Below are positions 62,125 to 64,000 of a stretch of 64,000 bases of DNA, one piece after another. Made by a program: the position numbers and the translations under genes. Origin of the DNA: Pseudomaricurvus sp050633365 (GTDB taxonomy: Bacteria; Pseudomonadota; Gammaproteobacteria; Pseudomonadales; Cellvibrionaceae); assembly GCA_050633365.1 (NCBI GenBank), contig JBOEGJ010000014.1, forward strand, positions 7,448 to 71,447, in the 5' to 3' direction. The notes under the pieces are model-generated. The model searched no databases. It had not been told where the DNA came from and saw nothing but the letters and a program-made list of their open reading frames with translations. Numbering within the stretch: position 1 is the stretch's first letter; each line of letters starts with the position of its first letter.

Positions 62125-62148
62125 TTTTCGAGGCCCTTGACCTTAGAC

Positions 62149-62172
62149 GAAAAAAGGAGCCTTAGAGCTCCT
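62149..62172 (-). terminator. Hairpin with T-run between the tolC-like gene and the 12,038-codon gene
   Basis: In RNA sense the sequence is AGGAGC-UCUAAG-GCUCCU followed by UUUUU. It starts about 18 bases after the tolC-like stop and ends about 24 bases before the giant start codon. Because no promoter fits in the 66 bp gap, partial read-through (attenuation) is the simplest way to transcribe the giant gene. Confidence 0.75.
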
Positions 62173-62190
62173 ATGTTGTTTTCTAATAAT

Positions 62191-63522
62191 TTATTTGAGC
62201 CAGTTGTTCATGGCTTCAAGATCACTTTCGAGGAGCACGCCAGTGGCCCTCTTTAACTTGAGACTGTTGATCGCGTAGTCGTACCGAGCCTCAATGTAGT
62301 TGCGTTCCGCGTCGGCCAAATCCCTCTGAGCATCGAGCACCACCAGCATGGTATAGAGACCCGCCTGCAATCCTTTTTGCTTGTTCTTCAGCACTTCCTG
62401 CTGTGATGTCACCGTTTTCTGTAAGGCTCTCACCTGAGCGATATTGGCGATAATGCCTTGAAATGCAGAGTTAACATCCGTCTTTACGGTGCGGCGTACT
62501 CGAGTCAAATCCTCTTGGCTCTTATGCATTCGTTGAATCGCCTCGCGACGGCGCGACGAGACACTACCACCTTGATAAATTGGCACATTGAGCTGCAAAG
62601 CAAGCTCATCACTATCCACCTCGCTGGCACCACCAAACAGAGAGCCACTTTGCTCTTCGGTAAACTGACGATAGACAAGATCTAACGTTGGGTAGTGGCC
62701 AGCCGTTTGAGCCTTAACTTCGAGACGCGCCTCTTCAAATGCAAATTGCTGCGAGAGAACATCGGGGCTTTGCGCCAATCCGCGATCGATCCACTCTTGT
62801 GGCATCGCTGGGTCTGGCAAGTCGAGCGGTAAACGCTCTTGAATAGGGCGCAGCTCTTCGTGAAGCTCACCGGTTAGCTCCATCAGGGCGAAGCGAGCAT
62901 CATCAAGAGACTTGGTAAATTGCGCCTCTTCAGCCAGCGCAGTGAAATAGCGCGCCTCGGCATCAACCACTTCGGCGCGGCGCCCCAAGCCCGCACGCTG
63001 ACTCTTGGTGGCGTATTCCATATGACGCTTAAGGGCTTCCTTTTCGGCACTAATCGCCCCCAGCTGCTCCTTGGTCTTCAAGACGGTGAAGTAGCGCTCA
63101 GACACACCTATCAGCAGCTCTTGTCGAGCTCGATCGTAATCGACGTCGGCCCGATCGCGCCCTACCTTAGACTGGCCATAACGAACCCAAAGCTCATGAT
63201 TGTAGATGGACTGATTTAAGGTCAACGTCGAGGTGGTAGTGTCGTAATCGGCCGAACTGGCATTAGCCACTTGGTTTTCTGAGGAGACAATTTCATCGGT
63301 ATTGTCGGTCTCTTGAATCGAGTAGGAAAGACTTGGCAATAGACGCGCCCGCGCCTGGGTCACCCCTTCGCGCTCAGCCTCTCGCTCGAAGCCCGCCCCC
63401 AGATAACTCGGATCAGCCAACTTGGCCTTAGCCAAAATATCCATCAATCCTTCGGCGGCGTGAGCGCCAGCTGACAGCACTATGGAAGAGATCGCCACGG
63501 CGAGTTTGATCGAAGTTTTCAT
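62191..63522 (-). CDS. TolC-family outer-membrane channel protein
   Basis: The 443-residue product has a textbook signal peptide, KLAVAISSIVLSAGAHA-AEG (cut after about residue 22). Two internally related halves rich in long helices (RARQELLIGVSERYFTVLKT; TVKTDVNSAFQGIIANIAQV) give the 12-strand/12-helix trimeric channel-tunnel of the outer-membrane efflux protein family (PF02321). LNVPIYQGGSVSSRRREA and LVVLDAQRDLADAERNYIEA are hallmark phrases. Length is normal for the family. AAGGA sits 7 bases before ATG at 63520-63522. It is the first gene of the locus, followed by a hairpin and then the giant cargo gene. It probably serves as the exit duct for the giant proteins, docking on the HlyD-type adaptors encoded downstream. 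Confidence 0.92.
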   Translation of the reverse strand: MKTSIKLAVAISSIVLSAGAHAAEGLMDILAKAKLADPSYLGAGFEREAEREGVTQARARLLPSLSYSIQETDNTDEIVSSENQVANASSADYDTTTSTLTLNQSIYNHELWVRYGQSKVGRDRADVDYDRARQELLIGVSERYFTVLKTKEQLGAISAEKEALKRHMEYATKSQRAGLGRRAEVVDAEARYFTALAEEAQFTKSLDDARFALMELTGELHEELRPIQERLPLDLPDPAMPQEWIDRGLAQSPDVLSQQFAFEEARLEVKAQTAGHYPTLDLVYRQFTEEQSGSLFGGASEVDSDELALQLNVPIYQGGSVSSRRREAIQRMHKSQEDLTRVRRTVKTDVNSAFQGIIANIAQVRALQKTVTSQQEVLKNKQKGLQAGLYTMLVVLDAQRDLADAERNYIEARYDYAINSLKLKRATGVLLESDLEAMNNWLK

Positions 63523-63916
63523 GCACCTTTCCTTATGTCCTTATATGTCGAAATACGCTTTTTGCGTCGTATCCCCTAGCAATCAACAAACTCTCTTCCT
63601 AGCCAGCTCGGCTAGTAGGGAACTGCACATATCACCTCAAGCAAGTTATGCCCTTGATTTACAAACACTTTACACATCAGGCTTGACAGCGACAGTAAAA
63701 AAAACAGATCTGGGATGATACCGTGACTCGCACAAATTTGCATCAAATTGAGACCGAGGTCTCATTATGAAGTTAAGGCCAATTCCGAGCTTTTCACGCA
63801 ACTTAAGAATAAAGCTAACATTTTCAACAGGTTAAAATTTCACCATTAATTCAAACCATAATCCAATCGTGACGCCTCAGTCATTTTGTCCACCTTTGAC
63901 CTTTTTACAGGCGTAA
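63523..63916 (-). promoter_or_regulatory. Upstream region of the tolC-like gene
   Basis: This is 394 bp with no supportable gene. It contains a palindrome TGAGACC-GA-GGTCTCA (63749-63764), a possible operator; a hairpin CTAGCC-AGCTC-GGCTAG (63599-63615); and a small ACGC-TTTTT-GCGT element (63555-63567) close to the ribosome site. A TTGAGG-N17-TACTAG pair is the best promoter match I can find and is weak. Confidence 0.4.
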
Positions 63917-63952
63917 AAAAGCCGGTGAGGCACGAGGCGCACACCGGCTTTT
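63917..63952. terminator. Strong bidirectional intrinsic terminator
   Basis: AAAAGCCGGTG (63917-63927) and CACCGGCTTTT (63942-63952) form a perfect 11 bp stem with a 14-base loop. The minus direction has a longer T-run (TTTTTT then ACGC), so it most likely ends a minus-strand gene lying beyond 64000. Confidence 0.8.
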
Positions 63953-63957
63953 CGACA

Positions 63958-63998
63958 TGAGGCATCAAGCCTCACACCATCATCGATTACTCGATGAT
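63958..63998. other. Two further hairpins at the right edge
   Basis: TGAGGC-ATCAA-GCCTCA (63958-63974) and ATCATCGA-TTAC-TCGATGAT (63979-63998) are perfect stems of 6 and 8 bp. On the minus strand the outer one contains in-frame stop codons in two frames. It may overlap the end of an upstream gene that I cannot identify from the few bases present. Confidence 0.45.
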
Positions 63999-64000
63999 TT

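Noticed and set aside
63953..64000. End of an upstream minus-strand gene
   Set aside because: Two frames end in stop codons within the last 25 bases, but too few codons are present to choose a frame or a product. It is noted only through the terminator.

Overview
The window is a 64 kb, single-orientation (minus strand) locus from what looks like a marine, Gram-negative gammaproteobacterium. The Gram-negative call rests on a TolC-type outer-membrane protein, HlyD-type adaptors and a CRP-type operator. The genus cannot be named from the sequence, and GC content looks balanced by eye. I see no tRNA, rRNA, insertion sequence, CRISPR array or plus-strand gene that I would defend.

Layout in the direction of transcription (right to left). 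At the right edge, three hairpins, one of them a strong bidirectional terminator, close off whatever lies beyond 64000. A TolC-family gene (63522 to 62191) follows, then a hairpin plus T-run, then a single uninterrupted ORF of 12,038 codons (62124 to 26008). That ORF encodes a giant repeat protein with a basic leader, a LEPR-XLL-like motif, a DUF4347 domain, RTX, VCBS-like and Calx-beta-like repeats, and several modules I do not recognise. A small DUF3467 gene (25889 to 25596) and a good intrinsic terminator come next. A tightly packed four-gene export operon follows (25439 to 18665): GAF-HlyD fusion, PqqD-like/M50 protease/HlyD fusion, SecA-like ATPase, and a small secreted HlyD-type adaptor. 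After a 330 bp regulatory gap with a perfect TGTGA-N6-TCACA operator comes a SapC-family gene (18334 to 17570) with its own terminator. Last is a second giant gene (17283 to beyond position 1, at least 5,761 codons) with the same kind of leader and LEPR-XLL motif, an RTX-rich front, and a long leukotoxin/adhesin-like beta-repeat body.

How it fits together. Both giants lack a recognisable Sec signal peptide and share a basic N-terminus ending in a MExRxL(L/F)SAD motif. The locus has the outer-membrane channel and the periplasmic adaptors of a type I secretion system but no HlyB-like ABC exporter in view. In its place are a C-terminally shortened SecA-like ATPase and a multi-pass M50 membrane metalloprotease carrying both a PqqD-like recognition domain and a HlyD arm. 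My central inference is that this is a dedicated, possibly undescribed secretion machine for megadalton surface proteins: SecA-like motor, M50/HlyD inner-membrane unit, HlyD adaptors and TolC channel. LEPR-XLL would be the cargo signal and DUF3467 and SapC accessory factors. The parts are read from sequence; the machine is a hypothesis.

Sub-domain boundaries inside the two giant genes were placed by eye and may be off by some tens of bases. The second giant was translated by hand from the minus strand.
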